A model generated the notes under the pieces. The model was given only the letters and a program-made list of their open reading frames with translations, was not told the DNA's origin and made no database searches. Made by a program: the position numbers and the translations under genes. Shown here in pieces: positions 34,954-45,478 of a DNA stretch of 45,660 nt. The stretch is from Thermoleophilia bacterium (GTDB lineage Bacteria; Actinomycetota; Thermoleophilia; Gaiellales; Gaiellaceae): positions 1 to 45,660 of the forward strand of contig JADGPD010000010.1 of assembly GCA_017882615.1 (NCBI GenBank), read 5' to 3'. Position 1 is the first letter of the stretch; each line of letters opens with the position of its first letter.

Positions 34954-35769
34954 ATGGCAGAGAACAAGAGCAATTCGAGCGAAGAGAAGGCCGCAGCCGA
35001 GGCCGCAGCCGAGGCTGGGGAGACGGCCGCCGAGGTGACCGAGCAGGCCGCCGAGGCCACGCCCGAGCCGGAGACTGCTTCCGAGCAGCCGGGTAGCGAC
35101 GTCGAGCCGGAAGTGGAAGCTACGCCGGAGCCCGACGCGGCGCCCGAGGCCGACGCCGCGCCAGACGAGCCGGAGACCGAAGCGACGCCTGAGGCCGCAG
35201 CCGCGCCAGACGAGCCGGAGCCCGAAGCGACGCCTGAGACCGCAGCCGCGCCGGAAGAGCCGGAGGCCGAAGCGACCCCCGAGGCCGAAACCGAGGCAGC
35301 ACCGGAAGCAGCCGAAGCCGAGACTGCAGCGAGCGCGCCAGAAGTCGAAGCCACGCCCGAGCCGGAAGCCGCGCCAGCTCAGCGGCCGAAGCGAACACGC
35401 CCTCAGCGTCATGTTCCTCGCAGTGAGCGTCGCAAGCGCCCGGTGAAGGTGCGAGCCACGAAGCCCGCCAAGAAGGGCACTCGCAAGCCGCTCGTCCGGC
35501 TACCCAAGCCGGAGGCAGAGCGCGGAAGCCGCCAGGAGCGCCGTGGTGTAGTCGTCTCCTCAGTGATGGACAAGACGATCGTCGTCAAGGTAGACACGAT
35601 CAAGGCGCACACCAAGTACCGCAAGGTAGTGCGCCGCTCGAAGAAGTACCACGCTCACGACGAGGAGAACACAGCCAAGGTCGGCGACATCGTTCGCATC
35701 GTCGAGACGCGTCCTCTTTCGGCCACCAAGTCCTGGCGTGTCGTGGAGATCGTGGAGGTTGCCAAGTGA
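34954..35769 (+). CDS. rpsQ: 30S ribosomal protein uS17 with about 190-residue N-terminal extension
   Basis: The uS17 core is at the C-terminus (about 194-271): [20 protein letters not shown] and [20 protein letters not shown]. Before it lie about 143 residues of Glu/Ala/Pro/Thr repeats, strongly acidic, then about 50 strongly basic residues ([10 protein letters not shown] onward). Normal uS17 is 80-110 residues. ATG at 34954 has GGAGAGG at 34937-34943. An internal start near the core has no ribosome site, and the in-frame 45-bp repeat and open frame support the long form. Confidence 0.9.
   Translation: MAENKSNSSEEKAAAEAAAEAGETAAEVTEQAAEATPEPETASEQPGSDVEPEVEATPEPDAAPEADAAPDEPETEATPEAAAAPDEPEPEATPETAAAPEEPEAEATPEAETEAAPEAAEAETAASAPEVEATPEPEAAPAQRPKRTRPQRHVPRSERRKRPVKVRATKPAKKGTRKPLVRLPKPEAERGSRQERRGVVVSSVMDKTIVVKVDTIKAHTKYRKVVRRSKKYHAHDEENTAKVGDIVRIVETRPLSATKSWRVVEIVEVAK
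35158..35292 (+). repeat. 45-bp tandem repeat in the uS17 extension
   Basis: Three in-frame 45-bp units start at 35158, 35203 and 35248. Each encodes APDEPE or APEEPE, then a three-residue variable part, then ATPEA or ATPET. The period keeps the reading frame. Confidence 0.85.
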
Positions 35770-35785
35770 GGACGGAGGCGGCCAG

Positions 35786-36154
35786 ATGATTCAGCAAGAG
35801 TCGCGTCTCCGCGTGGCCGACAACACCGGCGCGCGCGAGCTTCTCTGTATTCGCGTCATGGGCGGCTCGCACCGTCGCTACGCCCGCGTGGGCGACATCA
35901 TCGTCGCCACCGTCAAGTCGGCGACGCCGCAGGGCCAGGTCAAGAAAGGCGACGTCGTCAAAGCCGTCGTCGTGCGCACCAAGAAGGCCTACGCCCGCGA
36001 GGACGGCACCCAGATCGCCTTTGACGAAAACGCGGCTGTGATCATCGATGCCCAGCGCAATCCGCGCGGAACGCGCATCTTCGGCCCGGTTGCCCGCGAG
36101 CTGCGCGAGAGGAATTTCATGAAGATCGTCTCCCTGGCACCAGAGGTGTTGTGA
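35786..36154 (+). CDS. rplN: 50S ribosomal protein uL14
   Basis: A 122-residue protein at the subunit interface. [20 protein letters not shown] begins at ATG 35786, seven bases after [25 protein letters not shown] and [20 protein letters not shown] are conserved. The stop overlaps the rplX ATG (TGATG). Confidence 0.98.
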   Translation: MIQQESRLRVADNTGARELLCIRVMGGSHRRYARVGDIIVATVKSATPQGQVKKGDVVKAVVVRTKKAYAREDGTQIAFDENAAVIIDAQRNPRGTRIFGPVARELRERNFMKIVSLAPEVL

Positions 36155-36521
36155 TGGCAGTCAAGCTGAAAATCAAGAAGGGCGACCTGGTCGAGATCTT
36201 GAGCGGCAAGGACAAGGGCAAGCAGGGCCGCGTCATCGAAGCGCGCCCGCGCGAGCGTCGCGTCGTCGTCGAGAACCTGAACATGATGAAGCGTCACACC
36301 CGGCCGCGGGCGATGAAGAACGCCAGCCGCATGGGTAGCCCGCAAGTAGTGCCCGGCGGAATCATCGAGAAGCCGGCTCCGGTCGACGCCTCGAACGTGA
36401 TGATCGTCTGCCCGGTCTGCAACAAGACGACGCGGGTCGGCGTGAAGGTCGTCGAGCGCCATGGCGAGATGCGCAAGGTGCGCGTCTGCCGGCGCGAAGA
36501 ATGCGGTCAGGAGATCGACAA

Positions 36522-36525
<4 letters not shown>
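36154..36525 (+). CDS. rplX: 50S ribosomal protein uL24 with C-terminal zinc-ribbon-like cysteines
   Basis: A 123-residue assembly initiator with a KOW motif ([20 protein letters not shown]). The C-terminus carries CPVC (about 88-91) and CRREEC (about 112-117). The common form has CxxC then CxxC; here the second pair is spaced by four residues, so zinc binding is probable but not certain. The start overlaps the rplN stop, and the stop overlaps the rplE GTG. Confidence 0.95.
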
Positions 36526-37107
<582 letters not shown>

Positions 37108-37115
<8 letters not shown>

Positions 37116-37293
37116 GAAGTCACTAGTAGTCAAGCAAGCTAGGTCTCACCGCTTCAGCACGCGTCGTTATTCGCGCTGCCAGCGTTGTGGCCGCCCACGC
37201 GCGGTTTTCCGCAAGTTCAAGCTCTGCCGCATCTGTTTGCGCGAGCTTGCTCACGAGGGTGTCATTCCTGGGATGACCAAGAGCTCCTGGTAG
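37108..37293 (+). CDS. rpsN: 30S ribosomal protein uS14, zinc-binding type
   Basis: A 61-residue short uS14 starting with GTG at 37108 ([18 protein letters not shown]). Two CxxC pairs, CQRC (about 24-27) and CRIC (about 40-43), mark the C+ form. It ends PGMTKSSW. It begins inside the end of rplE. A longer open frame upstream is overlap only. Confidence 0.96.
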
Positions 37294-37305
37294 GAGGGTG
37301 CGACC

Positions 37306-37701
37306 GTGCAGACCGATCCAATAGCCGACATGCTTACCCGTATCCGCAACGCCAACAAGGCGCTGCAGGAAGAGGTGCGCATGCCGACCTCGCGCATCAA
37401 GGAGTCGATCGCGCGCATCCTCGTCGAGGAGGGTTACGTGCGCGACCTTCGAGTCGAGAAGGGCGAGAGCTTCGACTCGCTGGTCATTCAGCTCAAGTTC
37501 GGGCGCAACCGCGAGCGGGTCATCAGTGGCCTGCGCCGTGTCTCGCGTCCCGGCCGTCGCGTATACGCCAAGGGCGATCGCCTGCCGCGCGTACTCGGTG
37601 GCATGGGCACCGCTATCCTTTCCACCTCCAAGGGCCTCATCACGAGCCGCCGCGCTCAAGAGGAAGGCATCGGGGGCGAGGTCATCTGCTTTGTTTGGTG
37701 A
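37306..37701 (+). CDS. rpsH: 30S ribosomal protein uS8
   Basis: A 131-residue primary 16S-binding protein: [19 protein letters not shown] at the start and [20 protein letters not shown] at the end. GTG at 37306 follows AGGAGGGTG, an excellent ribosome site. In E. coli S8 represses the spc operon; no such site was identified here. Confidence 0.97.
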   Translation: MQTDPIADMLTRIRNANKALQEEVRMPTSRIKESIARILVEEGYVRDLRVEKGESFDSLVIQLKFGRNRERVISGLRRVSRPGRRVYAKGDRLPRVLGGMGTAILSTSKGLITSRRAQEEGIGGEVICFVW

Positions 37702-37753
37702 GTACCGACGAGAGTCCGGCGCTTTTGCCGGCGAGTGAAGGGCGTTTACTGAC

Positions 37754-38287
37754 GTGAGTCGTATTGGCAGAAAACCGATTGAAGTACCGAGCGGAGTCAC
37801 CGTCACGATCGCGCCTGGGCGCGTCGAGGTGAGTGGGCCGCTGGGCACCCTCTCGCAGGTCGTTCCGCAACGGATGAAGATCGAGCAGGAGGACGGTCAG
37901 GTCGTCGTCACCAGGCCGACCGACCGCGGCGACGATCGCGCTCTGCACGGCCTCACTCGCACGCTTGTTGCGAACATGGTGGAGGGAGTTGCCAAGGGTT
38001 ACTCCAAGCAGCTCGAGATTCAGGGAGTCGGTTACCGCGCGACGCTCAAGGGGAAAGACCTCGAGCTCGCGGTCGGCTACTCGCACATGGTGGTCATCAA
38101 GCCGCGCGACGGAATCGACTTCGAAGTCCCCGCGCCGACTCAGGTCATCGTCAAGGGCACCGACAAGCAGAAGGTCGGGCAGACCGCCGCCGAGATTCGT
38201 GCCGTGCGTCCGCCCGAGCCCTACAAGGGCAAGGGCATTCGCTACGTCGGCGAGCACGTACGCCGGAAAGTTGGTAAGCGGGCATGA
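37754..38287 (+). CDS. rplF: 50S ribosomal protein uL6
   Basis: A 177-residue duplicated-fold protein: [20 protein letters not shown] and [22 protein letters not shown] start at 37754. The 52-base gap before it has a CCGGC-GCTTTT-GCCGG hairpin at 37716-37731. Overlaps rplR by ATGA. Confidence 0.97.
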   Translation: MSRIGRKPIEVPSGVTVTIAPGRVEVSGPLGTLSQVVPQRMKIEQEDGQVVVTRPTDRGDDRALHGLTRTLVANMVEGVAKGYSKQLEIQGVGYRATLKGKDLELAVGYSHMVVIKPRDGIDFEVPAPTQVIVKGTDKQKVGQTAAEIRAVRPPEPYKGKGIRYVGEHVRRKVGKRA

Positions 38288-38640
38288 GCACTCTCACTAC
38301 ACGTGAAGCACGCATTCGCCGCCATCGGCGCGTGCGCAGCAAGGTCGCCGGCACGGCCGAGCGGCCGCGCCTGGCTGTCTTCCGCTCCAACCGGGGCATC
38401 TCGGCCCAGCTCGTGGACGACGAGAGCGGACGTACGCTTGCCGCCGCCGCCTGGACGGGCCTGCCCAAGACCTTCAAAGGCAACAAGACCGCTCAGGCAG
38501 CTGAGGTTGGCAAGCGCCTGGCGGCGAGCGCGAGCAAGGCCGGGCTCGAGGCCTGCGTCTTTGATCGCGCCGGTTACCTCTACCACGGTCGTGTCAAGGC
38601 GCTCGCAGAAGCGGCGCGCGAAGGAGGACTCAAGTTTTGA
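38284..38640 (+). CDS. rplR: 50S ribosomal protein uL18
   Basis: A 118-residue 5S rRNA-binding protein: [20 protein letters not shown] near the start, and [20 protein letters not shown] near the end. It overlaps both rplF (ATGA) and rpsE (TTGA). Confidence 0.97.
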   Translation: MSTLTTREARIRRHRRVRSKVAGTAERPRLAVFRSNRGISAQLVDDESGRTLAAAAWTGLPKTFKGNKTAQAAEVGKRLAASASKAGLEACVFDRAGYLYHGRVKALAEAAREGGLKF

Positions 38641-39176
38641 GAAACGTAGATTCATCCGAGCCGCGTGAGCTGAAAGAGCGCGTGATCGAGATCAACCGCG
38701 TCGCCAAGGTGGTAAAGGGTGGCCGGCGGTTCTCCTTTACCGCGCTGGTAGCGATCGGCGACGAGATCGACCGTGTCGGCGTCGGCTACGGGAAGGCGCG
38801 CGAGGTTCCGCTGGCGATCACCAAGGCAGTCGAGGACGCCAAGAAGAACATCTTCACGGTGCCCAAGCACAACACCACGATCACGCATGGGACAACCGGG
38901 AAGTTCGACGCGGCGCGCGTGATGCTCAGGCCCGCCAGCGAAGGCACCGGCGTCATCGCCGGCGGCGGCGTGCGAGCGGTGCTCGAGCTCGCCGGCATCC
39001 ACGATATTCTCGCCAAGAGTCTCGGCACGACCAATCCGATCAATATGGCCAAGGCAACGGTAAACGCTCTCAAGAGCCTGCGCCGACCCGAAGACGTAGC
39101 GCGCATCCGCGGCAAGTCCATTGCCGAGGTGCTGCCGCCGCGCGCGGCCGCGAAGACGACGGAGGCATCCGCCTGA
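38637..39176 (+). CDS. rpsE: 30S ribosomal protein uS5
   Basis: A 179-residue protein at the mRNA entry: [20 protein letters not shown], and the second domain with [20 protein letters not shown]. It starts with TTG at 38637, nine bases after AAGGAGG, overlapping the rplR stop. [10 protein letters not shown] replaces the usual GKFGAGRV-type loop and GGGV replaces the usual GGPV. Overlaps rpmD by one base. Confidence 0.97.
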   Translation: MRNVDSSEPRELKERVIEINRVAKVVKGGRRFSFTALVAIGDEIDRVGVGYGKAREVPLAITKAVEDAKKNIFTVPKHNTTITHGTTGKFDAARVMLRPASEGTGVIAGGGVRAVLELAGIHDILAKSLGTTNPINMAKATVNALKSLRRPEDVARIRGKSIAEVLPPRAAAKTTEASA

Positions 39177-39358
39177 TGGCTCGGCTGCGCATCACTCAGA
39201 CCAAGAGCGTGATCACTCAGAGCCCCCGGCACCGCGGAACGCTGCGCGCGCTCGGGCTTGGACGCATCGGTCGCTCGGTCGAGCACGATGAGAGTCCGGA
39301 ATTGGCCGGCATGCTCCGGCAGATCAACCATCTCGTCAAGGTCGAGGAAGCGAAATGA
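39176..39358 (+). CDS. rpmD: 50S ribosomal protein uL30
   Basis: A 60-residue protein: [40 protein letters not shown]. It starts at the TGATG junction with rpsE and overlaps rplO by ATGA. Standard for the family. Confidence 0.96.
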   Translation: MARLRITQTKSVITQSPRHRGTLRALGLGRIGRSVEHDESPELAGMLRQINHLVKVEEAK

Positions 39359-39945
39359 CGGACGAGCTCAACCTCTCGAACCTATCTCCGGCCCAGTCGC
39401 GTAAATCGCGCAAGCGGGTCGGCCGTGGCCAGGGCTCCGGCAAGGGGCGCTACTCGGGCCGCGGGCTCAAGGGGCAGAAATCCCGGGCCGGCTCGCACAA
39501 GATGCGCGCGGGCTTCGAGGGCGGCCAGATGCCTCTGGCCATGCGCCTTCCGAAGCTGCGCGGCTCGACGTCGAAAGACGCCATGCCCGTAGGTCCCTTC
39601 CGCACCGCGACGCAACCGGTCAACGTTCGCGATCTCGAGCGCTTTGACGCCGGAAGCGATGTGACTCCCGAGCTGCTGCTTGCTCAGGGGCTCGTCTCGA
39701 ACAACCGCGTCGACATCAAGGTGCTGGGTGACGGCGAGCTGACGAAAAAGCTGACCGTCACGGCGCACCGCTTCTCGGCCGGCGCCAGGGAGAAGATCGA
39801 GAAGGCGGGCGGCAAGGTCGTGTGCCTGCGCGAGTCGGTCGCCAAGGCCGCGCCCAAGAAGCGCAAGGCGAAGCCTGCAGCGAGCGAGAAGGAAGCTCCG
39901 GCCGAAGCTCCGGCCGAAGCTCCGGCCGCCGAGCCGAAGGAATAG
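39355..39945 (+). CDS. rplO: 50S ribosomal protein uL15 with C-terminal tail
   Basis: A 196-residue protein: SRKSRKRVGRGQGSGKGRYS near the start, GRGLKGQKSRAGSHKMRAGF, then the globular domain to about residue 160. The last 36 residues (AKAAPKKRKAKP to AAEPKE) are a Lys/Ala then Glu/Ala/Pro tail with a short APAE repeat. Typical uL15 is about 145-150 residues. It precedes secY by nine bases. Confidence 0.96.
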   Translation: MTDELNLSNLSPAQSRKSRKRVGRGQGSGKGRYSGRGLKGQKSRAGSHKMRAGFEGGQMPLAMRLPKLRGSTSKDAMPVGPFRTATQPVNVRDLERFDAGSDVTPELLLAQGLVSNNRVDIKVLGDGELTKKLTVTAHRFSAGAREKIEKAGGKVVCLRESVAKAAPKKRKAKPAASEKEAPAEAPAEAPAAEPKE

Positions 39946-39954
39946 CGAGGACGC

Positions 39955-41208
39955 ATGCTCTCCTGGCTCGCCAACGCCTGGAAGATTCGTGAGCTTCGCA
40001 AGCGCGTCATCTTCACTGCGTTCGTCCTGGCGCTCTACCGGCTTGGTTGCTGGATGCCGGCCCCCGGCGTCGACTCCGCAAAGATCAAGGAGGCCTTCCA
40101 GAGCCAGGGCGGTACCGTTATCAGCCTGCTCAACCTGTTCTCGGGCGGCGCGCTCTCCAAGTTCTCGCTCTTCGCGCTCGGGATCATGCCCTACATCACG
40201 GCCTCGATCATCATGCAGCTCATGACCGCCGCCGTTCCCCAGCTCGAGCGGATCCAGAAAGAGGGCGAGTCCGGGCAGGCGAAGATCACGCAGTACACGC
40301 GCTATTTCACGCTCGTACTGTCCTTCATCCAGGCGGTCGGCTGGACCTACCTGTTCCATCGCCAGCACGTCTTGCCCGGTAACGCGGGTCGCTACATGTT
40401 GATCATCCTCACGCTCACGGCCGGTTCGATGCTGTTGATGTGGATGGGCGAGCTGATCACGAAGCGAGGCGTGGGTAACGGCATCTCGCTGCTCGTGTTC
40501 GCGTCGATCATCTCCGGTCTTTACGGCGGCCTTACGGTCTGGATCAACGGCAACTCAACCGAGCGCCTCTTCTTTCCTATCCTCGTGATTCTTGTCATCG
40601 TGGCTGTCGTATTCGTCCAGGAAGGCCAGCGAAAGATTCCCATCCAGTACGCGAAGCGCGTGGTGGGTCGCCGCATGACGAGCGGCGGTTCGACCTATAT
40701 GCCGTTGCGCGTGATCATGGCCGGCGTAATTCCGGTCATCTTCGCGGCGGCGATCATGTCCTTCCCGCCCACGATCGCGCTCTTCTTCCCGAACACGCAG
40801 CATTTCATCAACTTGCACTTCAGGCCGACGGGCAACCTCTATATCTCCCTCGAGGCGCTGCTCATCATCGGCTTCACGTTCTTCTATACGGCCGTTCAGT
40901 TCAACCCGCTTGATCAGGCCGACAACCTGCGTAAGAACGGTGGCTACGTCCCCGGTATCCGACCGGGACCGCCGACCGCGCAGTACTTCGACCGCGTGAT
41001 GACGCGTCTGACCTTGCCCGGCTCGCTCTTCCTGGCGCTGATCGCGATCTTCCCCGTGTTCGTGATCAAGTACGCGGGCTTTTCGCACGCGAGCAGCCGA
41101 GCTCTCGGCGGAACCTCGATCCTGATCGTCGTCGGCGTCGCGCTCGACACCATGCGCCAGATGGAGTCGCAGATGATGGCGCGCTCCTACGAAGGGTTCT
41201 TGAAGTGA
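39955..41208 (+). CDS. secY: preprotein translocase subunit SecY
   Basis: A 417-residue, ten-helix channel protein. Helix 2 and plug region are around SGGALSKFSLFALGIMPYIT. The helix 5 region includes GNGISLLVFASIISG, and the cytoplasmic loop IPIQYAKRVVGRRMTSGGST binds SecA or the ribosome. It pairs with SecE at 10718-11044. The stop overlaps the adk GTG. Confidence 0.97.
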   Translation: MLSWLANAWKIRELRKRVIFTAFVLALYRLGCWMPAPGVDSAKIKEAFQSQGGTVISLLNLFSGGALSKFSLFALGIMPYITASIIMQLMTAAVPQLERIQKEGESGQAKITQYTRYFTLVLSFIQAVGWTYLFHRQHVLPGNAGRYMLIILTLTAGSMLLMWMGELITKRGVGNGISLLVFASIISGLYGGLTVWINGNSTERLFFPILVILVIVAVVFVQEGQRKIPIQYAKRVVGRRMTSGGSTYMPLRVIMAGVIPVIFAAAIMSFPPTIALFFPNTQHFINLHFRPTGNLYISLEALLIIGFTFFYTAVQFNPLDQADNLRKNGGYVPGIRPGPPTAQYFDRVMTRLTLPGSLFLALIAIFPVFVIKYAGFSHASSRALGGTSILIVVGVALDTMRQMESQMMARSYEGFLK

Positions 41209-41783
41209 GCGAGCTGAGCATCGTGATGCTGGGCGCCCCGGGCGCCGGCAAGGGAACGCAGGCGGTGCGCATCGCCGAGGCGCATGGGGTTCCGCACATC
41301 TCGACCGGTGAGATGCTGCGCGGCGCGATCGCCGCCGGCTCGGAGCTGGGCCGGAAGGTGAAGGAGATCGTCGAGAGCGGGGCACTCGTTCCCGACGAGC
41401 TGGTCGTCGAGGTCATCCGCGAGCGGCTGTCTCAGCCCGACGCCCAAAGTGGCTTCGTCCTGGACGGCTTTCCGCGCACGATCGGCCAGGCCGAGGCGCT
41501 CGACGCCCTCTTGGCCGAGCTCGGCCGCCCGCTGGAGATCGTGCTCGAGCTAGAGCTGGCGGAGGAGACTGCGGTGGAGCGCATGCTCGGCCGCGCTGCG
41601 GAGCAGGGCCGCGCCGACGACACGCCTGAGGTGATCAAGAATCGTTTCGAGGTCTATCGCCGCCAAACCGAACCACTCTCCAACTACTACCGCAGCACGG
41701 GGATCCTCGTCGCCATCGATTCCTCGCCCGGGATGGACGAGGTGTTTGCCGAGATCGAGCGCGTGCTCGCCACCCTTCAATGA
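41205..41783 (+). CDS. adk: adenylate kinase
   Basis: A 192-residue short-lid enzyme interconverting ATP plus AMP with two ADP. P-loop GAPGAGKGT (10-18), GFPRT motif (GFVLDGFPRTIGQA) and the short lid around RAAEQGRADDTPEVIKNR are visible. No zinc-lid cysteines are present, as in many actinobacteria. The GTG start overlaps the secY stop; the stop overlaps map (ATGA). Confidence 0.97.
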   Translation: MSELSIVMLGAPGAGKGTQAVRIAEAHGVPHISTGEMLRGAIAAGSELGRKVKEIVESGALVPDELVVEVIRERLSQPDAQSGFVLDGFPRTIGQAEALDALLAELGRPLEIVLELELAEETAVERMLGRAAEQGRADDTPEVIKNRFEVYRRQTEPLSNYYRSTGILVAIDSSPGMDEVFAEIERVLATLQ

Positions 41784-42568
41784 TCATTCGCAAGTCGCCG
41801 TCCGAGATCGAGCGGATGGCGAGATCCGGAGCGCTTGTGGCGCGCACGCTCGCCGCAGTCGGAGCCGCGATTACGCCGGGCGTGACGACCGCCGAGCTCG
41901 ACGCCTTGGCCGAGGAGTTCATTCGCTCGCAGGGCGCCGAGCCGACCTTCAAGGGCTACCGTGGCTATCCGGCCTCGATCTGCGCCTCGCCGAACTCCAT
42001 GGTCGTGCATGGCATTCCGGGCGGCTACACGCTCGCCGAGGGGGACGTTCTCTCGGTCGACGTCGGCGTGACGCTGAACGGTTTCGTCGGCGACGGCGCC
42101 TTCACATTTCCGGTCGGAGAGATCGATCCGGCAGCTCGCGAGCTGCTCGAGACGTGTCGCGCAGCACTTACGGCGGGAGTGGAGCGAGCTCGGGCGGGAA
42201 GCAGGCTCAGCGACATTTCCCACGCGGTGCAGCAAACGACCGAGGCCGCGGGTTTCTCGATCATACGCACCCTTGTCGGTCACGGTGTCGGCCGGGCCAT
42301 GCACGAAGATCCGCAGATTCCCAACTTCGGTGAGCCCGGGCGCGGCCCGGAGCTGAAGGCGGGCATGACGCTGGCGATCGAGCCGATGATCACGGCCGGC
42401 TCGCCGGACGTATTCGTGCATGAGGACGAGTGGTCGATCTCGAGCGCCGACGGCTCGCTGGCTGCGCACTTCGAGCACTCGATTGCAGTCACCGAAGGCG
42501 GGCCGCGTGTCCTTACAACGGCGCCGGACGTCGATCTAGCCGCATTAGCGGGGCTTTCGACGGGCTAA
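41780..42568 (+). CDS. map: methionine aminopeptidase, type I
   Basis: A 262-residue enzyme removing the initiator methionine. Metal ligands are visible as Asp 94 (SVDVGV), Asp 105 (VGDGAF), His 168 (GHGVGR), Glu 201 (IEPM) and Glu 232 (FEHS), with His 77 in the pocket. No SH3-like N-terminal extension is present. The start overlaps adk, so secY-adk-map are likely coupled. Confidence 0.97.
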   Translation: MIIRKSPSEIERMARSGALVARTLAAVGAAITPGVTTAELDALAEEFIRSQGAEPTFKGYRGYPASICASPNSMVVHGIPGGYTLAEGDVLSVDVGVTLNGFVGDGAFTFPVGEIDPAARELLETCRAALTAGVERARAGSRLSDISHAVQQTTEAAGFSIIRTLVGHGVGRAMHEDPQIPNFGEPGRGPELKAGMTLAIEPMITAGSPDVFVHEDEWSISSADGSLAAHFEHSIAVTEGGPRVLTTAPDVDLAALAGLSTG

Positions 42569-42661
42569 AGCGGTCGAAGAGTGCGACGACGCGGCCGTAG
42601 CTGCTACGATTGCCTGCCGCGGCGCTGCGCGTCCAAGTGCGCGCGCGTACCGCAGGTATCA

Positions 42662-42684
42662 CCGCGCTCAGCTGAGCGCGGTTT
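42662..42684 (+). terminator. perfect palindrome, terminator or attenuator before infA
   Basis: CCGCGCTC (42662-42669) and GAGCGCGG (42674-42681) form a perfect eight-base-pair stem around AGCT, followed by TTTCC. It ends 14 bases before the infA ATG. It could end transcription from map or regulate infA. Confidence 0.6.
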
Positions 42685-42695
42685 CCGTGAGAAGG

Positions 42696-42920
42696 ATGGC
42701 GAAGAGCGAAGAGAAAATCGAGGTCGAAGGCGAGGTCGTCGAAGCGCTTCCGAGCACGATGTTTCGGGTGCAAATAGATGGCGGCGGACACAGCGTGCTT
42801 GCGACCATCTCAGGAAAGATGCGTAAGCACTACATCCGAATCCTCCCCGGCGACAAGGTAAAGGTCGAGCTCTCGCCCTACGACCTGACACGCGGCCGGA
42901 TCACCTACAGGCACAGGTAA
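42696..42920 (+). CDS. infA: translation initiation factor IF-1
   Basis: A 74-residue OB-fold factor that binds the A site: [43 protein letters not shown] at 42696 is the family start; GTG at 42687 is in frame but would add MRR. The ribosome site GAGAAGG abuts the ATG, closer than usual. A weak TACGAT (42605-42610) in the 127-base gap might be a promoter box. Confidence 0.96.
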   Translation: MAKSEEKIEVEGEVVEALPSTMFRVQIDGGGHSVLATISGKMRKHYIRILPGDKVKVELSPYDLTRGRITYRHR

Positions 42921-42924
42921 AAAT

Positions 42925-43038
42925 ATGAAAGTTCGTCCCTCCGTAAAACCGATCTGCGAGCGTTGCCGCGTCATCAAGCGCCACGGTGTCGTAATGGTGA
43001 TTTGCTCCAATCCGCGCCACAAGCAGCGGCAAGGGTAA
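42925..43038 (+). CDS. rpmJ: 50S ribosomal protein bL36
   Basis: A 37-residue zinc-binding protein: [20 protein letters not shown], ending in HKQRQG. Zinc ligands are Cys 11, Cys 14, Cys 27 and His 32, the C+ form. It starts five bases after the infA stop; too short for most open-frame lists. Confidence 0.96.
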   Translation: MKVRPSVKPICERCRVIKRHGVVMVICSNPRHKQRQG

Positions 43039-43050
43039 GGGGACCAGTCG

Positions 43051-43425
43051 ATGGCACGTATCGCCGGCGTTAACCTGCCGAATCAAAAGAGACTCGAAGT
43101 CGGGCTGACCTACATCTTCGGAGTCGGGCGCTCGACCTCGCTCAAGATCTGCACCGAGCTAGGCCTCTCACCCGATACCAAGGTACGCGACCTCACCGAC
43201 GAAGAAGTCACCAAGCTTCGTAACTACATCGACCAGAATCTCGAGGTCGAAGGTGACCTGCGGCGCGAGCGCCAGCAGGCAATCAAGCGCCTGATCGAGA
43301 TCGCCTGTTACCGCGGTATCCGACACCGTCGCGGCCTGCCGGTGAACGGTCAGAGGACGAAAACGAACGCTCGCACTCGCAAGGGCCCGAAAAAGCTGAT
43401 CGGTAAAGGCAAGAAGGGGAAATAG
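43051..43425 (+). CDS. rpsM: 30S ribosomal protein uS13
   Basis: A 124-residue head protein: [20 protein letters not shown], the helix-hairpin-helix [14 protein letters not shown], and [20 protein letters not shown] near the C-terminus. AAGGGGA at 43036-43042 serves as ribosome site. Directly followed by rpsK with no gap. Confidence 0.97.
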   Translation: MARIAGVNLPNQKRLEVGLTYIFGVGRSTSLKICTELGLSPDTKVRDLTDEEVTKLRNYIDQNLEVEGDLRRERQQAIKRLIEIACYRGIRHRRGLPVNGQRTKTNARTRKGPKKLIGKGKKGK

Positions 43426-43827
43426 TTGGCACCTCCGAGAAAACCGACGCGCGGTCGTACCCGCCGGCGTGTCAAGAAGAACATCGCAATTGGCCAGGCG
43501 CACATCAAGACGTCGTTCAACAACACGATCGTCGCGCTGACCGATCGCGAAGGCGCCGTTATCGTCTGGGAATCGGCCGGCTCGGCGGGCTTCAAGGGGT
43601 CGCGCAAGTCGACGCCGTTCGCCGCGCAGGTGACGGCCGACTCCGCGGCGCGGAAGGGCATGGAGCACGGATTGCAGAAGGTCGAGGTTTTCGTCAAGGG
43701 CCCCGGATCGGGTCGCGAGACGGCTATTCGCTCGCTTCAAGCCGCCGGGTTGGAGATTCTCTCGGTGAAAGACGTCACGCCGCAGGCTCATAACGGCGTC
43801 AGGCAAAAGAAACGGCGCAGGGTGTAA
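43426..43827 (+). CDS. rpsK: 30S ribosomal protein uS11
   Basis: A 133-residue platform protein: [19 protein letters not shown] and [22 protein letters not shown] at 43426 directly follows the rpsM stop, with AAGGGG six bases before that stop region. The end [15 protein letters not shown] is normal. Confidence 0.96.
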   Translation: MAPPRKPTRGRTRRRVKKNIAIGQAHIKTSFNNTIVALTDREGAVIVWESAGSAGFKGSRKSTPFAAQVTADSAARKGMEHGLQKVEVFVKGPGSGRETAIRSLQAAGLEILSVKDVTPQAHNGVRQKKRRRV

Positions 43828-43833
43828 GCGGAT

Positions 43834-44454
43834 ATGGCACGGAACCTGGGACCAAAGTGCAAGCAGTGCCGCCGCGAGGGCCTCAAGCTCTTCCTCAAGG
43901 GAGAGCGTTGCCTGACCGAAAAGTGCGCCGTCGAGCGGCGCAGCTATCCGCCGGGCGAGCACGGGCGCGGTCGCATCAAGCAGAGCGAGTATCTGCTGCA
44001 GCTGCGCGAGAAGCAGAAGGCACGCCGCTATTACGGACTGCTCGAAAAGCAGTTCCGTGGCTATTACCAGAAGGCTGCGCGCGGTTCGGGCATCACCGGC
44101 GAGACACTGCTGCGCCTGCTCGAGACCAGGCTCGACAACGTGGTTACGCGCCTCGGTTTCGCTTCTTCGCGCTCGCAGGCCCGCCAACTCGTTCGCCACG
44201 GGCACTTCCAGGTGAACGGGCGTCGCGTCAATATCCCCAGCTATCAGCTCAAACCCGAGGACGTGATCATGGTGAAGCCGGGCTCCGACGCCGAGCCGCT
44301 GATTCGCGACGCCACCGATCTCACCGCCTCGGTGCCGGGCTGGATGCAGGCCGATCACGAAGGTCTGACGGGAACGATTCTGCGCTTGCCTGAGCGCGAG
44401 GAGATCGACACACAGGTGCAGGAGTCACTAATCGTCGAGCTCTATTCGAAGTAA
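43834..44454 (+). CDS. rpsD: 30S ribosomal protein uS4, zinc-binding type
   Basis: A 206-residue 16S nucleation protein. The N-terminus has Cys residues in KCKQCRREG and [12 protein letters not shown], the zinc-binding C+ form, then [13 protein letters not shown]. The S4 domain is near [20 protein letters not shown]. The ribosome site is weak. In many bacteria S4 represses the alpha operon. Confidence 0.97.
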   Translation: MARNLGPKCKQCRREGLKLFLKGERCLTEKCAVERRSYPPGEHGRGRIKQSEYLLQLREKQKARRYYGLLEKQFRGYYQKAARGSGITGETLLRLLETRLDNVVTRLGFASSRSQARQLVRHGHFQVNGRRVNIPSYQLKPEDVIMVKPGSDAEPLIRDATDLTASVPGWMQADHEGLTGTILRLPEREEIDTQVQESLIVELYSK

Positions 44455-44496
44455 CCGACCGGGACACGTTTTAGGGAGAGGGAAAGGAACGGCAAC

Positions 44497-45465
44497 TTGG
44501 CTACTCGCACGAGCCTCATGGAATTTCAGGTTCCCAAGATCGTCCACGAGGAAGTGGACGAGCGCCGCGGCATCTTCGTGATCGAACCACTCGATCGCGG
44601 CTTCGGCTACACCTTCGGGAACTCACTTCGGCGCGTGCTGCTCTCCTCGCTAGAGGGCGCCGCCGTCACCTCGGTGAAGATCGAGGGAGTCGCACACGAG
44701 TTCACAACCATCCCGGGAGTACGCGAGGACGTGACCGACATCGTCCTCAACCTGAAGAACCTGATCTGTCGCCTCTACGGCGACTCGCCCGAGATCGAAG
44801 TACGGCTCTCGAAGAAGGGGCCGGGCCCGGTTACGGTCGGCGATCTAGAGGCGCCCGCCGATCTCGAGCTGCTGAATCCCGAGCTGGAGATCGCTCATCT
44901 CTCGGATCGCGGCAAGCTCGAGCTGACGCTCACGATCGGCCGCGGCCGCGGCTACGTCCCGGCCGAGCTCAATCGCGGGCCCGAGCACACGATCGGAGTG
45001 ATTCCGGTCGACTCGATCTTCTCACCGGTTCGCCGCGTCGCCTATGACGTCGAGGCGGCTCGCGTCGGTCAGCGCACCGACTACGACAAGCTTCGCATCG
45101 ATATCACCACCGACGGCTCGATCGATCCACGCGAAGCGATAGCGCAGGGGGCCGAGATCCTCATCCGCCAGCTCGCCATCTTCACCGACGTGGAGAAGAT
45201 CGAAGGGCTGACCCAGGTGGCCGCCGCCGAGATAACGCCGGAGGCAACGGTTGCCCACGGCATGGAGAACTTCCCGATCGAAGAGCTCGAGCTGGGCGTT
45301 CGCTCCTACAACTGCCTCAAGCGCGTCGGCATCGAGACCATCGGCGACCTCGTCACCAAGACCGAGGTCGAGCTGGGAGCGATCCCGAACTTTGGCAAGA
45401 AGTCGATCGAAGAGGTCAAGGAGACGCTTGCGGCTCATGGCCTGAACCTGCGCGGCGAGGACTAG
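44497..45465 (+). CDS. rpoA: RNA polymerase subunit alpha
   Basis: A 322-residue alpha subunit. The N-terminal assembly domain (about 1-235) includes [20 protein letters not shown]. The C-terminal domain (about 255-322) includes [18 protein letters not shown], with the Arg that contacts UP elements (E. coli 265). It starts with TTG at 44497, eight bases after AAAGGA. Confidence 0.97.
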   Translation: MATRTSLMEFQVPKIVHEEVDERRGIFVIEPLDRGFGYTFGNSLRRVLLSSLEGAAVTSVKIEGVAHEFTTIPGVREDVTDIVLNLKNLICRLYGDSPEIEVRLSKKGPGPVTVGDLEAPADLELLNPELEIAHLSDRGKLELTLTIGRGRGYVPAELNRGPEHTIGVIPVDSIFSPVRRVAYDVEAARVGQRTDYDKLRIDITTDGSIDPREAIAQGAEILIRQLAIFTDVEKIEGLTQVAAAEITPEATVAHGMENFPIEELELGVRSYNCLKRVGIETIGDLVTKTEVELGAIPNFGKKSIEEVKETLAAHGLNLRGED

Positions 45466-45478
45466 AGGTTCCGGGACG

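Noticed and set aside
35400-35540. Internal start for uS17 giving a standard-length protein
   Set aside because: In-frame GTG codons near 35440 have no ribosome site, whereas the ATG at 34954 has GGAGAGG and close spacing to rpmC.
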